Positions 1 to 9,475 of a DNA stretch of 64,000 bases are shown in pieces; position 1 is the stretch's first letter, and every line of letters starts with the position of its first letter. The notes under the pieces were generated by a model that saw nothing but the letters and a program-made list of their open reading frames with translations, was not told the DNA's origin and did not search any database. The translations under genes were made by a program, and so were the position numbers. Origin of the DNA: VXPW01 sp965115815 (GTDB taxonomy: Bacteria > Pseudomonadota > Alphaproteobacteria > TMED109); the NCBI GenBank assembly GCA_965115815.1, contig OZ220465.1, positions 62,001 to 126,000 on the forward strand. Direction: 5' to 3'.

Positions 1-167
1 GTGGTGAAGATCAGGCAGGGTGCGCCGATGCGGCTGACCAGGTCCGTGACCGGTTGGGTCTCGAAGGGCCGCCCCACCCGGATCCACAGGAAACCGAGTC
101 CGGCGATGACGAAGACCGGCGCGAGGACGGGCAGCAGGGCGAGCACGATCGTCCCCAGGGAGGCCAT
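1..167 (-). CDS. AEC-family transporter, N-terminal part (runs off the window)
   Basis: The first 55 codons read leftward from the ATG at 167 and leave the window. They encode a hydrophobic first segment (IVLALLPVLAPVFVIAGLGF) followed by a short polar stretch and a second hydrophobic start (LVSRIGAPCLIF). This pattern is typical of the N terminus of auxin-efflux-carrier-type (AEC) permeases, which export organic acids such as malonate or malate through the inner membrane. The family call rests only on this N terminus, so substrate and completeness cannot be judged. It points the same way as the CorC/aroB/aroK genes but is separated from them by about 580 bp, so it is probably not in the same operon. 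Confidence 0.55.
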   Translation of the reverse strand, partial: MASLGTIVLALLPVLAPVFVIAGLGFLWIRVGRPFETQPVTDLVSRIGAPCLIFT

Positions 168-748
168 CACGCCCGTTCCGGTGTCGGTCGCATCAAGGGA
201 CGGTCCGCGGTCTTCGGAGGGTTGCGGTCGGTCTCGCGGCAACACTGCCGCACGACGGCCGGGTTGCTCGCCCGGTGGCCGCCGGCGAGGGCCTGTTGCC
301 CCGAGGCTGCCCAACGCGGCCGGGGCCGCGGGTGCTCGGAACCCGGGTCGCAGACAAGGCCTCGCGGTCTCGGCGCCGGCATTCGGTACGGCCATGCACC
401 GAGCGCAAGCTGGATGGCGTGCAGGGATCCGGCCCGTCCGAACCACGGGTCGGCGCGCGGATCCGGATGCTGCGCGAGGAGCGCACGCGCTCCCGGGACG
501 ATCCTGCGCGGCGGTTCGGCCGAGTGCGAATCGCGTACGGCAGGGCGTGTTCCCGGCACGGCAGCCGCGGATCGCGCCCCTCTCGTTGCGACCCGGCGGT
601 GCGGCGCAGTCGAGCATGCGGATCGAGGTCGGAGTCGGCCGGGGGATCCGGCGCGGCCATCAGGGATCCCCATGCAGGATCGGAACGATCCGATCCCGGG
701 CAGAGCGTGTGCGGCCATGTGCCGGAGAACGACGGTTCTGCCCGTCGC
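168..748. other. Intergenic stretch, no gene recognised
   Basis: GC-rich sequence between the AEC-type gene and the CorC-type gene. Open frames exist on both strands, but their translations are Arg/Pro/Ala-rich and resemble no family, as expected from base composition alone. No tRNA, terminator hairpin or repeat was identified with confidence. Confidence 0.4.
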
Positions 749-2002
749 CTACGGCGCCGTCCGGTTCGGACGCAGCCGCAGCCGGACCAGTCGCGCGCCG
801 TCCTTTCGGAGAACCTGCACGACGAAGCCGGGCACCTGCACGTCGGCGCCTTCTTCGGGAAGTTCCTCCGCTTCGTCGATGACCAGGCCCGCAATCGTCG
901 GTGCCCCCTCGGTCGGCAGTTGCCAGTCGTAGCGTCGGTTGAGGTCTCGAACGGATGTGTCGCCCGGCACCACGACGCTGTGGTCCGCCCCGGGCGGAGG
1001 AAGGGTCCGTACCGGGTCGAATTCGTCGGGGATGTCCCCGACGATGTCCTCGAGAATGTCCTTGAGGGTGACCAGGCCTTCCAGCGCCCCGTATTCGTCG
1101 ACGACCAGGGCCATCGGCGTCTGCCGCGACCGGAACGAGTCGAGCTGGTGGGCGAGCGTCGTCACGTCGGGCACGTACCACGGTGCATCGAGCACCTCGC
1201 GGATGCCGACCGCCTGCGCGCCTCCTTGTGCCTGGATGCGCATGAAGAGCTTGCGCACGTGCAGGATGCCGATGATGTTCTCCCGCTCATCCTCCCATAC
1301 CGGGTACCGGGTGTACGGATTCTGCAGGACCTCGGAGGCGAGGACATCGGGGGGCTGCGAGGCATCCAGCGTCACCATCCGGACTCTCGGAACCATGACG
1401 CTTCGTACGGTGACGTGGTCGAGCTCCAGGACGCTGCGGAGCATGTTGCGGTCCCGGCGGCGCACGCCTGCGGTCGCGGCCAGTTCGATGGCCCCCCGGA
1501 GCTCCTCCCGCGCGGTCCGGCCCGCCGGTCCGGCCCGGCCGAGCCGGCCGCCCAGACGGAATACGGCCGAGACCAGCGCGGTCAGCGGGGTCAGGAGCAT
1601 CACGAGCGGCGCCACCGGAATCGCGACCCACGGCGCGATGCGGTCGGCGTGCCGGATGGCGAGGGTCTTCGGGAGAATCTCCGCGAACACCAGGACCAGC
1701 GCCGTCATGACGACCGTCGCGTAGACCACGCCTGCCCCGCCGAACCGTTCGATCAGAGCGCGGGTGGCCAGCGCCGAGGCCAGGATGTTGACAAGGTTGT
1801 TGCCCAGCAAGATCGCGCTGAGCATCTGTTCCCGGCGGTCGAGGAGTCCCTGCACCCTGCGGGCCCGCCGGTCGCCTCGGGCGGCGTGCAGGTGGATCCA
1901 CGGGCGCGATGCCGCGGTCAGCGCAGTCTCGGATCCGGAAAAGAAGGCCGACAGCATCAGCAGTGCGGCGATGGCGGCGAGATCGAGCGGCAGCGGATTC
2001 AA
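749..2002 (-). CDS. CorC/HlyC-family membrane protein (DUF21-CBS-CorC)
   Basis: A CNNM-like membrane protein of about 417 residues, expected in the inner membrane and implicated in Mg/Co ion transport or efflux. The N-terminal DUF21 region has hydrophobic helices and the family signature AFFSGSETALTAASR, with GNNLVNILASALATR and VFAEILPKTLAIRHAD following. The middle is a paired CBS domain (VMVPRVRMVTLD, VVDEYGALEGLVTLKDILED). The C terminus is the CorC_HlyC domain (LPTEGAPTIAGLVIDEAEELPEEGADVQVPGF). The frame is open to an ATG at 2053 that would overlap aroB by 20 nt, but a TTG at 2002 preceded by GGGA gives MNPLPLDLAAIAALL, a more natural start. It follows aroB directly and is likely co-transcribed with aroK-aroB. 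It ends in TAG at the expected length. Confidence 0.85.
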   Translation of the reverse strand: MNPLPLDLAAIAALLMLSAFFSGSETALTAASRPWIHLHAARGDRRARRVQGLLDRREQMLSAILLGNNLVNILASALATRALIERFGGAGVVYATVVMTALVLVFAEILPKTLAIRHADRIAPWVAIPVAPLVMLLTPLTALVSAVFRLGGRLGRAGPAGRTAREELRGAIELAATAGVRRRDRNMLRSVLELDHVTVRSVMVPRVRMVTLDASQPPDVLASEVLQNPYTRYPVWEDERENIIGILHVRKLFMRIQAQGGAQAVGIREVLDAPWYVPDVTTLAHQLDSFRSRQTPMALVVDEYGALEGLVTLKDILEDIVGDIPDEFDPVRTLPPPGADHSVVVPGDTSVRDLNRRYDWQLPTEGAPTIAGLVIDEAEELPEEGADVQVPGFVVQVLRKDGARLVRLRLRPNRTAP

Positions 2003-2033
2003 CGGGCGATCCCGGCGGCGGAAACAGCGGCGG

Positions 2034-3155
2034 TCAACGCGCTTCCTCCGCATGCAGGAAGCGCACGAGGTCGTCGGGGCTGCAGTCCGGAGCCAGGAAC
2101 GCTTCGCCGACGGCGCGGGCCAGGATCAGCGGCAACTTGCCGTCGCTGCGGATTTTCTTGTCCGAGCGCATCTGCCGCAGGGCCGCCGCCGCCGGCCAGG
2201 GGCGGCCGAGGGCCTGTCGCGGGGAGGTCGGCAGCCCGACCGCGGCGAGGTGCCGGGCCACCCGGTCGGCCGTGCCGGCGGGGGCGTAGCCGCACTGCTC
2301 CGAGAACCGGAACGCGAGCACGCAACCGGCGGCGACGGCCTCGCCATGGCGCAGGGTTCCGTCCATGCCGGCTTCCACCTCGAGGGCGTGTCCGAACGTG
2401 TGCCCGAGGTTCAGCAGCGCCCTCCGGCCGTGCTCCCGCTCGTCCTCCGCCACCACCTGCGCCTTGATCCGGCAGCACCGCGCGACCGCCGTGGTGCGGG
2501 CGGCTTCGTCGCCGTCCAGCACGGCCTGGCCGTGGTGCTCGAGCCACGTGAACAGTCCGGCATCCCCCAGCAGGCCGTACTTGGCCACTTCCCCGTATCC
2601 CGCCCGCAGTTCCCGCAGGGGAAGCGTCCGGAGCGCCGCGATGTCCGCGAGCACGATCCGGGGATGATGGAAGACGCCCAGCAGGTTCTTTCCCGCCCGG
2701 GTGTTGATCGCGGTCTTGCCCCCCACCGAACTGTCCACCTGGGCCAGCAGCGTGGTCGGCGCCTGCACCAGGGCCACGCCCCGGAGCACGGTTCCGGCGG
2801 CAAACCCGGCAAGGTCGCCGACGCAGCCCCCGCCCACCGCATACACGGTGCAGTCCCGTCGCACGGCCGCCGTCAGCAGTTGCTCGATCAGGCGTTCGAA
2901 CGACGCGAACGTCTTGGCCGGCTCGCCCGACGGCACCTCGATCACGCTCCGGACCGGGATGTCCGCCTGCCGCAAGGAGTCGATCAGGGACGAGGCATGG
3001 GGGTTTGCCACCTCGGGTTCGGTGACGACGAAGGCCGGCCCGAGCCCCAGCTCCCGGTGGAATCGTCCGGCCGATTTCAGGACGCCCGATCCCACGACCA
3101 CCGGATAGGCACGGTCTCCCAGCGCGACCGGGATGCGCCAGGGCGCGGCCTTCAT
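2034..3155 (-). CDS. aroB: 3-dehydroquinate synthase
   Basis: Second enzyme of the shikimate pathway: converts DAHP to 3-dehydroquinate with NAD and a divalent metal in the cytoplasm. The 373-residue product has family motifs in order: GEPAKTF near the NAD site, GGGCVGDLAGFAAG, QVDSSVGGKTAIN, REL.AGYGEVAKYG (metal-ligand Glu region) and LGHTFGHALE (metal-binding His). Length is normal. The start at 3155 (MKAAPWRIPVALGDRAYPV) is fixed by a 4-nt ATGA overlap with the end of aroK, which indicates translational coupling. An open frame continues upstream to 3371 but is only the antisense/frame shadow of aroK. Confidence 0.95.
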   Translation of the reverse strand: MKAAPWRIPVALGDRAYPVVVGSGVLKSAGRFHRELGLGPAFVVTEPEVANPHASSLIDSLRQADIPVRSVIEVPSGEPAKTFASFERLIEQLLTAAVRRDCTVYAVGGGCVGDLAGFAAGTVLRGVALVQAPTTLLAQVDSSVGGKTAINTRAGKNLLGVFHHPRIVLADIAALRTLPLRELRAGYGEVAKYGLLGDAGLFTWLEHHGQAVLDGDEAARTTAVARCCRIKAQVVAEDEREHGRRALLNLGHTFGHALEVEAGMDGTLRHGEAVAAGCVLAFRFSEQCGYAPAGTADRVARHLAAVGLPTSPRQALGRPWPAAAALRQMRSDKKIRSDGKLPLILARAVGEAFLAPDCSPDDLVRFLHAEEAR

Positions 3156-3742
3156 GCGCGGGTTGCCGCAATGGCCGCAAGTGCCCGCTGCACGGTCTCG
3201 ATGGGGTCGACGTCTTCCGAATCGACGACGAGATGCGCCTTCGCGTACACTGGGTGGCGTTCCTGCATGAGCTTCGACAGAGTGTCCCGGATGCAGGTGC
3301 CGGCCAGCAACGGCCGCGCGTCCGGCCGGCGGATCCGCCGGGTCAGGAGATCCAGGTCGGCACGCAGCCACAGGGACAGAGCCTGTCGCTGGATGCGGAT
3401 CCGGTTCGCCGGCTGCAGGAACGCACCGCCGCCGGTGGCAATGACGGTCGGGGCGCCGTCCAGCAGCCGTTCGAGAGCTGCTGCCTCCCGCCGACGAAAG
3501 GCCTCTTCTCCGTCGCGGGCGAAGAGGCTCCCGATGGACTGACCGGCTTCTTGCTCGATGACCGAATCGCTGTCGACGAAGGGTCGCTCCAGGGCGGCGG
3601 CCAAGTGCGGACCGATCGCAGATTTGCCGGCTCCCATGATCCCCACCAGCGCGAGGTGCCGTTCACCGAGCGCCCGTGCGGCCGCCTCGGACCGCGAATC
3701 CCTGCCCAATGCCCGCGCACTCCCTGCGACCGCCGGCCGCAC
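3152..3742 (-). CDS. aroK: Shikimate kinase
   Basis: Phosphorylates shikimate at O3 with ATP in aromatic amino acid biosynthesis (cytoplasm). The protein of at most 196 residues shows the Walker A loop GIMGAGKSAIG, the shikimate-binding DSD (VDSDSVIEQEAG), F.RREAAALERLL, the GGGAF substrate loop and the lid arginine segment RPDARPLLAG. The N-terminal 27 residues before ALVGIMGAG are longer than usual, so an internal start is possible. It is the first gene of the leftward aroK-aroB-corC operon; its stop overlaps the aroB start by 4 nt. The neighbouring region to its right (3950 onward) appears to be a later insertion, because alphaproteobacterial aroK is commonly near xerD/accA, which here lie 21 kb away. 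Confidence 0.93.
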   Translation of the reverse strand: MRPAVAGSARALGRDSRSEAAARALGERHLALVGIMGAGKSAIGPHLAAALERPFVDSDSVIEQEAGQSIGSLFARDGEEAFRRREAAALERLLDGAPTVIATGGGAFLQPANRIRIQRQALSLWLRADLDLLTRRIRRPDARPLLAGTCIRDTLSKLMQERHPVYAKAHLVVDSEDVDPIETVQRALAAIAATRA

Positions 3743-3952
3743 TCGCCGTGACGGCCGCCCCCGGTGCGTCCGTTCTGCTGCGTCGCCCGAGGGGCAAGTC
3801 TATCATGCTGCAATGGGTTCGGGTCGGGGCCGACGGTGCCGCCGCGGATCGACCGGGAAGTCCGGCGGCGGCCGGGTTGCCTCTGGCGGGAGGGCTGTAT
3901 TCTGCGACATCGTGATCGTGCGATCGGAGCCGGGTGGGGGCCTGCTTGAGCC

Positions 3953-4162
3953 ATGTTTGCCCGTCAGGAACAGACCCGGCTGGAGGCGCGGCGCAGGACG
4001 CTGATCCTAGCCGTGCTGTTTCTGCTGGCCATTGCGACCGTGCTTGGGATCGGGATGTACGCGCTTCTCTCCGTGGATATCATCCCGGACCCCGCGCTCG
4101 TGGAAGAGCGGATCCCGAACGACCGCTTCCTTGGGGGCAGCTCGGGAGCCAGCTCGCGGTAG
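3953..4162 (+). CDS. Small single-pass membrane protein, unknown
   Basis: Sixty-nine codons: a basic N terminus (RQEQTRLEARRR), one strong transmembrane helix (about residues 17-40, TLILAVLFLLAIATVLGIGM) and a short polar tail. It diverges from aroK across a 210-bp gap. No family is recognised. The charge asymmetry (positive inside) and clean helix make it look like a real protein rather than chance, but no convincing Shine-Dalgarno sequence precedes the ATG. It sits at the probable left edge of the island, so it may belong either to the chromosomal backbone or to the island. Confidence 0.45.
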   Translation: MFARQEQTRLEARRRTLILAVLFLLAIATVLGIGMYALLSVDIIPDPALVEERIPNDRFLGGSSGASSR

Positions 4163-4258
4163 CGGCTTCTCCTCTTGTCCGATGTCCGTCGGCAGCCGTC
4201 GGCAGCCGCGGTTCTGCGGCCGCGCAGGCGACGGAATCGATCATCGAGGTGGACTACA

Positions 4259-4535
4259 ATGACCGGGCAGCATGACAGCGAGGTGCTGGCTTCGGTGCAC
4301 GAGGCGCCGCTCGGCGTGGCCGAAGCGGGCCTGATGTCGAAACGGACCATGCGGAAGTTCGACGAGATGGGCCGCACGCCCGTCAAGGAGATGACGCCGG
4401 GGGACATTCGCGCGCGGCTTCAACGTGACGACGGGTCTGGTGAGCCAGTGGGAGCGCGGCGAAAAGTGCCCCCGCGGCACCTCGCTGAAGCGGCTGACGC
4501 TGGTGGAGAAGAACGGCCTCGGTGCGGTCGCGTGA
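4259..4535 (+). pseudogene. XRE-family antitoxin/regulator, internally deleted and frameshifted
   Basis: The reading frame from the ATG at 4259 gives a HigA/NadS-type antitoxin N terminus (LASVHEAPLGVAEAGLMSKR, then RKFDEMGRTPVKEMTPGDIRA). From about 4416 the homology continues in another frame as FNVTTGLVSQWERGEK, CPRGTSLKRLTLVEKN and GLGAVA followed by a stop at 4535. The segment that should join them, carrying the start of the helix-turn-helix, is missing: roughly 15 codons were deleted and the frame lost. No intact toxin gene is adjacent. I infer a broken antitoxin left at the island margin. Confidence 0.75.
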
Positions 4536-4616
4536 AACCACGCACCGATCGCGCCTCCGCCCTGCGCAACCGGGGCGTGCTCGGATTCGAGTTCGCCGTG
4601 GGGTCGCACCTTGGGC

Positions 4617-4694
4617 GCTGAATCGGCAATCGCGTGGACCGAGGCAACGTGGAATCCGGTGACGGGCTGCACGAAGATCATCCGCGGTTGTGAC
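4617..4694 (+). pseudogene. Fragment of DUF5131 (phage Gp37/Gp68-like) gene
   Basis: Twenty-six codons read AESAIAWTEATWNPVTGCTK then IIRGCD, matching the conserved N terminus of DUF5131 proteins (usually ...AIEWTDATWNPVTGC.K.S.GC). The rest of that gene is absent: the Type ISP gene starts 20 bp later. It is a small relic showing that island content was replaced here. Confidence 0.6.
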
Positions 4695-4714
4695 AGTCAA
4701 GGGACGCCGCGAAC

Positions 4715-7700
4715 ATGAGCGATGGTTTCCAGCGGGTACTGGACCACATCCGGTCGATTGCGGGAACGGAGGGAGAAAAGGGCCGCCTGTTCGAGCGACT
4801 GATGAAGGCGTATTTCGCGCAGGATCCGCTCTACCGGGACCGGTTCGCGCAGGTGCGGCTGTGGTCCGACTGGGCCGCCTCGCAGCATGATTTCGACGGT
4901 GCCGACACCGGCATCGACCTGGTTGCCGAGGAGCGGGACGGCGGCTTCTGCGCCATCCAGTGCAAGTGTCATGCGCCGGGCACGAGGATTTCGAAGGCCG
5001 CTCTCGACTCCTTCATCGCCGCGTCGGCGCGCGCTCCGTTTACCGCGCGCATCGTCGTCGATACCGGAGACGAGTGGGGACCGAACGCGGTCAAGACGAT
5101 CGACAGGTTGAAACCAGCCTGTTCGGTCCTCCGATTCGGCGACCTCGCGAGACGCCCCTTCGACTGGCCGAACCTCGTTCGCGGGAAACCCGAAGACCTG
5201 ACCTTCCGGCTCGAACCGTTCCAGCTGCGGCCGCACCAGAAGCGGGCGTACCACGATGTGGTGCAGGGATTCGCGGACCGCGACCGCGGCAAGCTGGTGA
5301 TGGCCTGCGGCACCGGCAAGACCTTCACGGCGTTGCGCATTGCCGAAACGCTGGCCGGTGCGGGCGGGCGGGTGCTCTACCTCGTTCCCTCGATCGCCCT
5401 GTTCCAGCAGTCGATGCGCGAATGGGCGGAGCAGCGCGCGCTGGCGCACCGCTATGTCGGCATCTGCTCGGATACCCGCGCGGGTCGCACCGACGAGGAC
5501 GCCTCGTTCCTGGAACTGGAAATTCCCGTCACCACTGACCCGGGCAGGATCGGCCAAGCGTTGCGACTCGCGCCGTCGGACACGATGACCGCAGTGTTCT
5601 GTACCTACCACTCGATCGACCTCGTCGCACAGGCGCAGGACGAAGGCGCGCCACCGTTCGATCTGGTTCTCTGCGATGAGGCGCACCGGACGACGGGGAT
5701 CGAGCGCACCGGCGGTCGGACCTCGCCCTTCGTCCTCGTGCACGACTCCGACCGGATCCGGGCTGGCCGGCGCCTCTACATGACGGCGACGCCGCGGCTC
5801 TATACCGAAGGGGCGAGGACGACGGCCTCCACCCACGGCGCCGACGTGTTCTCGATGGACGATGAGGCGACCTACGGGCCGGAGTTCCACTGCCTCCCGT
5901 TCTCCCGGGCCATCGAGCAGGGTCTGCTGTCGGATTACAAGGTCGCCATTTTCGCCTTGTCGGAAAGCCATGTGGACCGAGCGTTGCAGGCCCACTTGGC
6001 GGCCCAGGGGGGTGCAGTCAACCTGAGCGATGTCGCCCGGATCGTCGGTTGCTGGCGGGTCCTGCAGAACCCGGAGGGCCGGCGGATCGAAGACCGAGAC
6101 GCCCGACCCGTGCGCCGCGCGATCGCGTTCACCAACCGAATCCGGTCGTCGGAACTCTTGGCCACGCACTGGGGCGGCTTGGTCGAGCAGGCCGCAGCGC
6201 TGCTGCCGGAGGCGGAACGGCGCTCGGTGTTCCGGTGCGAGACACGGCATGTGGACGGACGGCATCACGCCCTCGACCGCAAGGCGCGCCTCGAATGGCT
6301 GAAGGGGACGACGGAAGGCAGCTGCCGCATCCTCTCGAACGCCCGGTGCCTGTCGGAAGGGATCGACGTGCCGGCGCTCGATGCGGTGATCTTCATGACC
6401 GAGCGCAGGAGCATCGTCGACATCGTCCAGGCCGTGGGCCGCGCCATGCGTAAGGCCGAAGGCAAGACCTACGGATATATCGTGCTCCCGGTCGCGGTGC
6501 CGGAGGGGCGCGACCCGGCGCTGGTTCTCGACCGCGGCAAGGAGTTCGATGTCGTCTGGAGCGTCCTGCGCGCCCTGCGCTCGCACGATGATCGCTTCGA
6601 CGCCGAAATCAACCAGATCGACCTGAACGAAAGGCCGACCGACCGGATCATCTTCGGCCGGGAGGGGTTCGGCGAAGGCGCGTCGGGGGATACTTCGTTG
6701 TTGGGGTACCCGCCGCTCGACCTGCCGCCCGACGCACTCTATGCGAAGATCGTCGAGAAATGCGGCGACCGCAGGTACTGGGAAAGCTGGGCCCGGGATG
6801 TTGCGGACATCTTCTCGCGCCTCGTCGTGCGGATCGAGGGTCTGCTCGAGAACCCGGACCACGACGCTCTCCGGGAATGGTTCGGGGCGTTCCACGAGGA
6901 GTTGCGGGTTTCGATCAACGAATCGATCACGGCTGCAAGCGCCATCGACATGATGGCGCAGCACATCCTCACCCGCCCGGTGTTCGAGGCGCTGTTCGAG
7001 GGCTACGACTTCGCCGGCGGCAATCCGGTTGCCCGGGCGCTTGATGCGCTGCGGCGCGACTTCGGGGAGTTCGGGTTGGAAAACGAGACCCGCGACCTCG
7101 GAGGCTTCTACGAGAGCGTGCGGCTGCGGGCGGGCGGACTCGACAACCCGGAAGCCCGCCAGCGCGTGCTGATGGAACTCTACGAGAAGTTCTTCGCGAC
7201 GGCCATGAAGAAGGATGCGGACCGTCTTGGCATCGTCTACACGCCGGTCGAGATCGTGGACTTCATCCTCGCAAGCGCCGACCATGTGGTGCGCGAGGAG
7301 TTCGGCCGGGGCCTGAGCGACAAGGGCGTCCACATCCTCGACCCCTTTACCGGGACGGGCATCTTTCTCGTCCGGCTGTTGCAGTCGGCGCTGCTTTGCG
7401 ATGCCGACCTCGGGCGCAAGTACCGGGAGGAGTTGCACGCCAACGAGCTTGTCCTGCTCGCCTACTACATCGCCGCCATCCATATCGAGGAGGCGTTCCA
7501 CGGCCGGGTCGGCGACAATGAAGAGTATGAACCCTTCGGCGGCATCGTGCTCACCGACACTTTCAACCTGCACACCGGGCGCTCGGGCTTCCCGAAGGAC
7601 TGGCTGCCCGGCAACAGTGAACGCGCCGAACGCCAGCAGAAGCTGCCCATCCAGGTCATCGTCGGCAACCCGCCATGGTCCGCGGGACAGCGGAGTTCGG

Positions 7701-9475
7701 CCGATGACAACCCGAATGTGAGCTATCCGGAAATCGAGCAGCGTGTCGCCGAGACCTATGCCGCCCGCTCCACGGCAACGCTGAAGAACAGTCTCTACGA
7801 TACATACAAGATGGCGATACGCTGGGCCTCGGACCGCATCGGCGACCGGGGCGTCGTGGCCTTCGTTACCAACGGTTCCTGGATCGACGGCAATGTCGAC
7901 TCCGGCGTCCGCGCCTGCCTGGCGGAAGAGTTCTCGTCGATCCATGTGGTGAACCTGCGGGGTAATGCCCGGACATCGGGGGAACGCCGCCGCTCGGAAG
8001 GCGATAACGCCTTCGGCCAGGGGTCCCGGGCGCCGGTCGCGGTCACCGTCCTCGCGAAGAATCCGGACGCGAAGCATGACGGCTGCCGCATCCTCTACCG
8101 CGACATCGGCGATTATCTCTCCCGCGAGGACAAGCTGGGGCTGCTGCGCGAGTGGGGGTCGATCGCCGGCATCACGGACTGGGAAGAGATCGCCCCCGAC
8201 CGGCACCACGACTGGGTTGGCCAGCGTAACGAGGCGTTCCGGACGCTCTATCCGTTGGGCACGAAGGCGGCGAAGGCAGGCAAGAGGGACGAGGCGGTGT
8301 TCCGGCTGTTCAGCAACGGCTACAAGAGCGGTCGTGACTCATCTGTCTACAATTTCGATCGCGAGGCGTGTACTGTCAATGCCCACAGGATGGTGGAAGA
8401 TTATCGTGGGGCTTTACGGGAAATTCAGGACTCGAAATCGGAGAAGACCGACATCGAGGAAATCGCAAGACGCCATTCCTCACACCTGCGATGGGATCGC
8501 GAACAAATGCGCCGGTTGCGACAGCGAGCCGACGCGGAATTTTCCCGAGGTTATGTCCGGCATGTCGCTTATCGGCCATTTGTACGACAGCATCTCTATG
8601 CCGATTACACGTTCTCTCAGGCACCGGGGCAGACTCGGGCAATCTTCCCCACCGCCGACACGGAGAACCGCGCGATCTGCGTTTCGGGAGTCGGCTCGAC
8701 CAAACCGTTCTCTGCACTCGTCGTCGACACGTTGCCGGATCTGGAGCTGATCTCGAAGGGTCAGTGCTTCCCTCGCTACCGCTATGTGCGCCGCGACGGT
8801 GCCGAGAACCTTCCCGGCACGGGGCCGCTTCCGAAGCGCGTCGACAACGTTTCCGACACCGCGCTCTGCGCCTTTCGGGTGCACTACGACAATGGCGCGA
8901 TCACGAAGGACGCGATCTTCGACTATGCCTACGGCGTTCTGCATGCGCCGGCCTACCGCGAGCGTTTCGCCAATGATCTGGCGAAGGATCTGCCGCACCT
9001 GCCGTTCGCCGACGATTTCCGTGCGTTCGCCGAGGCTGGTCGCCGCTTGGCGGCACTGCATCTCGGCTACGAGACCGGTCCGGAATATCCGCTGGGGCTC
9101 GAATCTGCCGGGGAAGGCGAGCCTGCGCCGGAGCAGTGCCGGCTTGGCCAGCGCGCCATGCGCTTCGCCGACGCGGACCGGGCCGTTCTCATCGTCAACG
9201 ACTGGATTCGCCTGACGGGCATTCCCCCGCAGGCCCACGAGTACCGGGTCAATGGCCGCACCCCGCTCGAATGGCTGATCGACCGCTACCGGATCGTCCG
9301 TGACGGGCAGAGCGGCATCGTCAACGACCCCAACGGCTGGTTCGACGACCCGCGTGATCTGATACCGGCGCTGCGCCGCATCGTTCATGTCAGCGTGAAG
9401 ACCGTTGCCATCATTGTGGGCCTTCCCTGTCCGTTCGCGGAACTGCGGGAACAGTCGAATGGAGGGCAATCGTGA
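4715..9475 (+). CDS. Type ISP restriction-modification enzyme (nuclease-helicase-methyltransferase-TRD)
   Basis: A single 1586-residue polypeptide of the LlaGI/LlaBIII class, which both methylates and, after translocation along DNA, cleaves foreign DNA. Order of domains: an Mrr-like nuclease (Asp68 in GADTGIDLV, Q82-C-K84 in AIQCKCH), an SF2 helicase/translocase (Walker A MACGTGKT at 196-203, DEAH at 321-324, then YMTATPRLY and VQAVGRAMRK), a helical coupler, an N6-adenine methyltransferase (motif I DPFTGTG at 876-882, motif IV NPPW at 985-988) and a C-terminal target-recognition domain (about 1150-1586). Length fits the family and no lesion is seen. The ATG at 4715 lacks a strong ribosome site. 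It acts alone, needing no partner subunits. It is the one clearly intact defence gene of the island. Confidence 0.95.
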   Translation: MSDGFQRVLDHIRSIAGTEGEKGRLFERLMKAYFAQDPLYRDRFAQVRLWSDWAASQHDFDGADTGIDLVAEERDGGFCAIQCKCHAPGTRISKAALDSFIAASARAPFTARIVVDTGDEWGPNAVKTIDRLKPACSVLRFGDLARRPFDWPNLVRGKPEDLTFRLEPFQLRPHQKRAYHDVVQGFADRDRGKLVMACGTGKTFTALRIAETLAGAGGRVLYLVPSIALFQQSMREWAEQRALAHRYVGICSDTRAGRTDEDASFLELEIPVTTDPGRIGQALRLAPSDTMTAVFCTYHSIDLVAQAQDEGAPPFDLVLCDEAHRTTGIERTGGRTSPFVLVHDSDRIRAGRRLYMTATPRLYTEGARTTASTHGADVFSMDDEATYGPEFHCLPFSRAIEQGLLSDYKVAIFALSESHVDRALQAHLAAQGGAVNLSDVARIVGCWRVLQNPEGRRIEDRDARPVRRAIAFTNRIRSSELLATHWGGLVEQAAALLPEAERRSVFRCETRHVDGRHHALDRKARLEWLKGTTEGSCRILSNARCLSEGIDVPALDAVIFMTERRSIVDIVQAVGRAMRKAEGKTYGYIVLPVAVPEGRDPALVLDRGKEFDVVWSVLRALRSHDDRFDAEINQIDLNERPTDRIIFGREGFGEGASGDTSLLGYPPLDLPPDALYAKIVEKCGDRRYWESWARDVADIFSRLVVRIEGLLENPDHDALREWFGAFHEELRVSINESITAASAIDMMAQHILTRPVFEALFEGYDFAGGNPVARALDALRRDFGEFGLENETRDLGGFYESVRLRAGGLDNPEARQRVLMELYEKFFATAMKKDADRLGIVYTPVEIVDFILASADHVVREEFGRGLSDKGVHILDPFTGTGIFLVRLLQSALLCDADLGRKYREELHANELVLLAYYIAAIHIEEAFHGRVGDNEEYEPFGGIVLTDTFNLHTGRSGFPKDWLPGNSERAERQQKLPIQVIVGNPPWSAGQRSSADDNPNVSYPEIEQRVAETYAARSTATLKNSLYDTYKMAIRWASDRIGDRGVVAFVTNGSWIDGNVDSGVRACLAEEFSSIHVVNLRGNARTSGERRRSEGDNAFGQGSRAPVAVTVLAKNPDAKHDGCRILYRDIGDYLSREDKLGLLREWGSIAGITDWEEIAPDRHHDWVGQRNEAFRTLYPLGTKAAKAGKRDEAVFRLFSNGYKSGRDSSVYNFDREACTVNAHRMVEDYRGALREIQDSKSEKTDIEEIARRHSSHLRWDREQMRRLRQRADAEFSRGYVRHVAYRPFVRQHLYADYTFSQAPGQTRAIFPTADTENRAICVSGVGSTKPFSALVVDTLPDLELISKGQCFPRYRYVRRDGAENLPGTGPLPKRVDNVSDTALCAFRVHYDNGAITKDAIFDYAYGVLHAPAYRERFANDLAKDLPHLPFADDFRAFAEAGRRLAALHLGYETGPEYPLGLESAGEGEPAPEQCRLGQRAMRFADADRAVLIVNDWIRLTGIPPQAHEYRVNGRTPLEWLIDRYRIVRDGQSGIVNDPNGWFDDPRDLIPALRRIVHVSVKTVAIIVGLPCPFAELREQSNGGQS

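Noticed and set aside
275..2467. Very long open frames antisense to genes, such as 275-2467(+), 4697-8209(-), 23851-27006(-), 28716-31640(-) and 60207-62399(-).
   Set aside because: They are antisense or out-of-frame shadows caused by high GC; products are Arg/Pro/Ala-rich or mirror the real gene, and show no domain.
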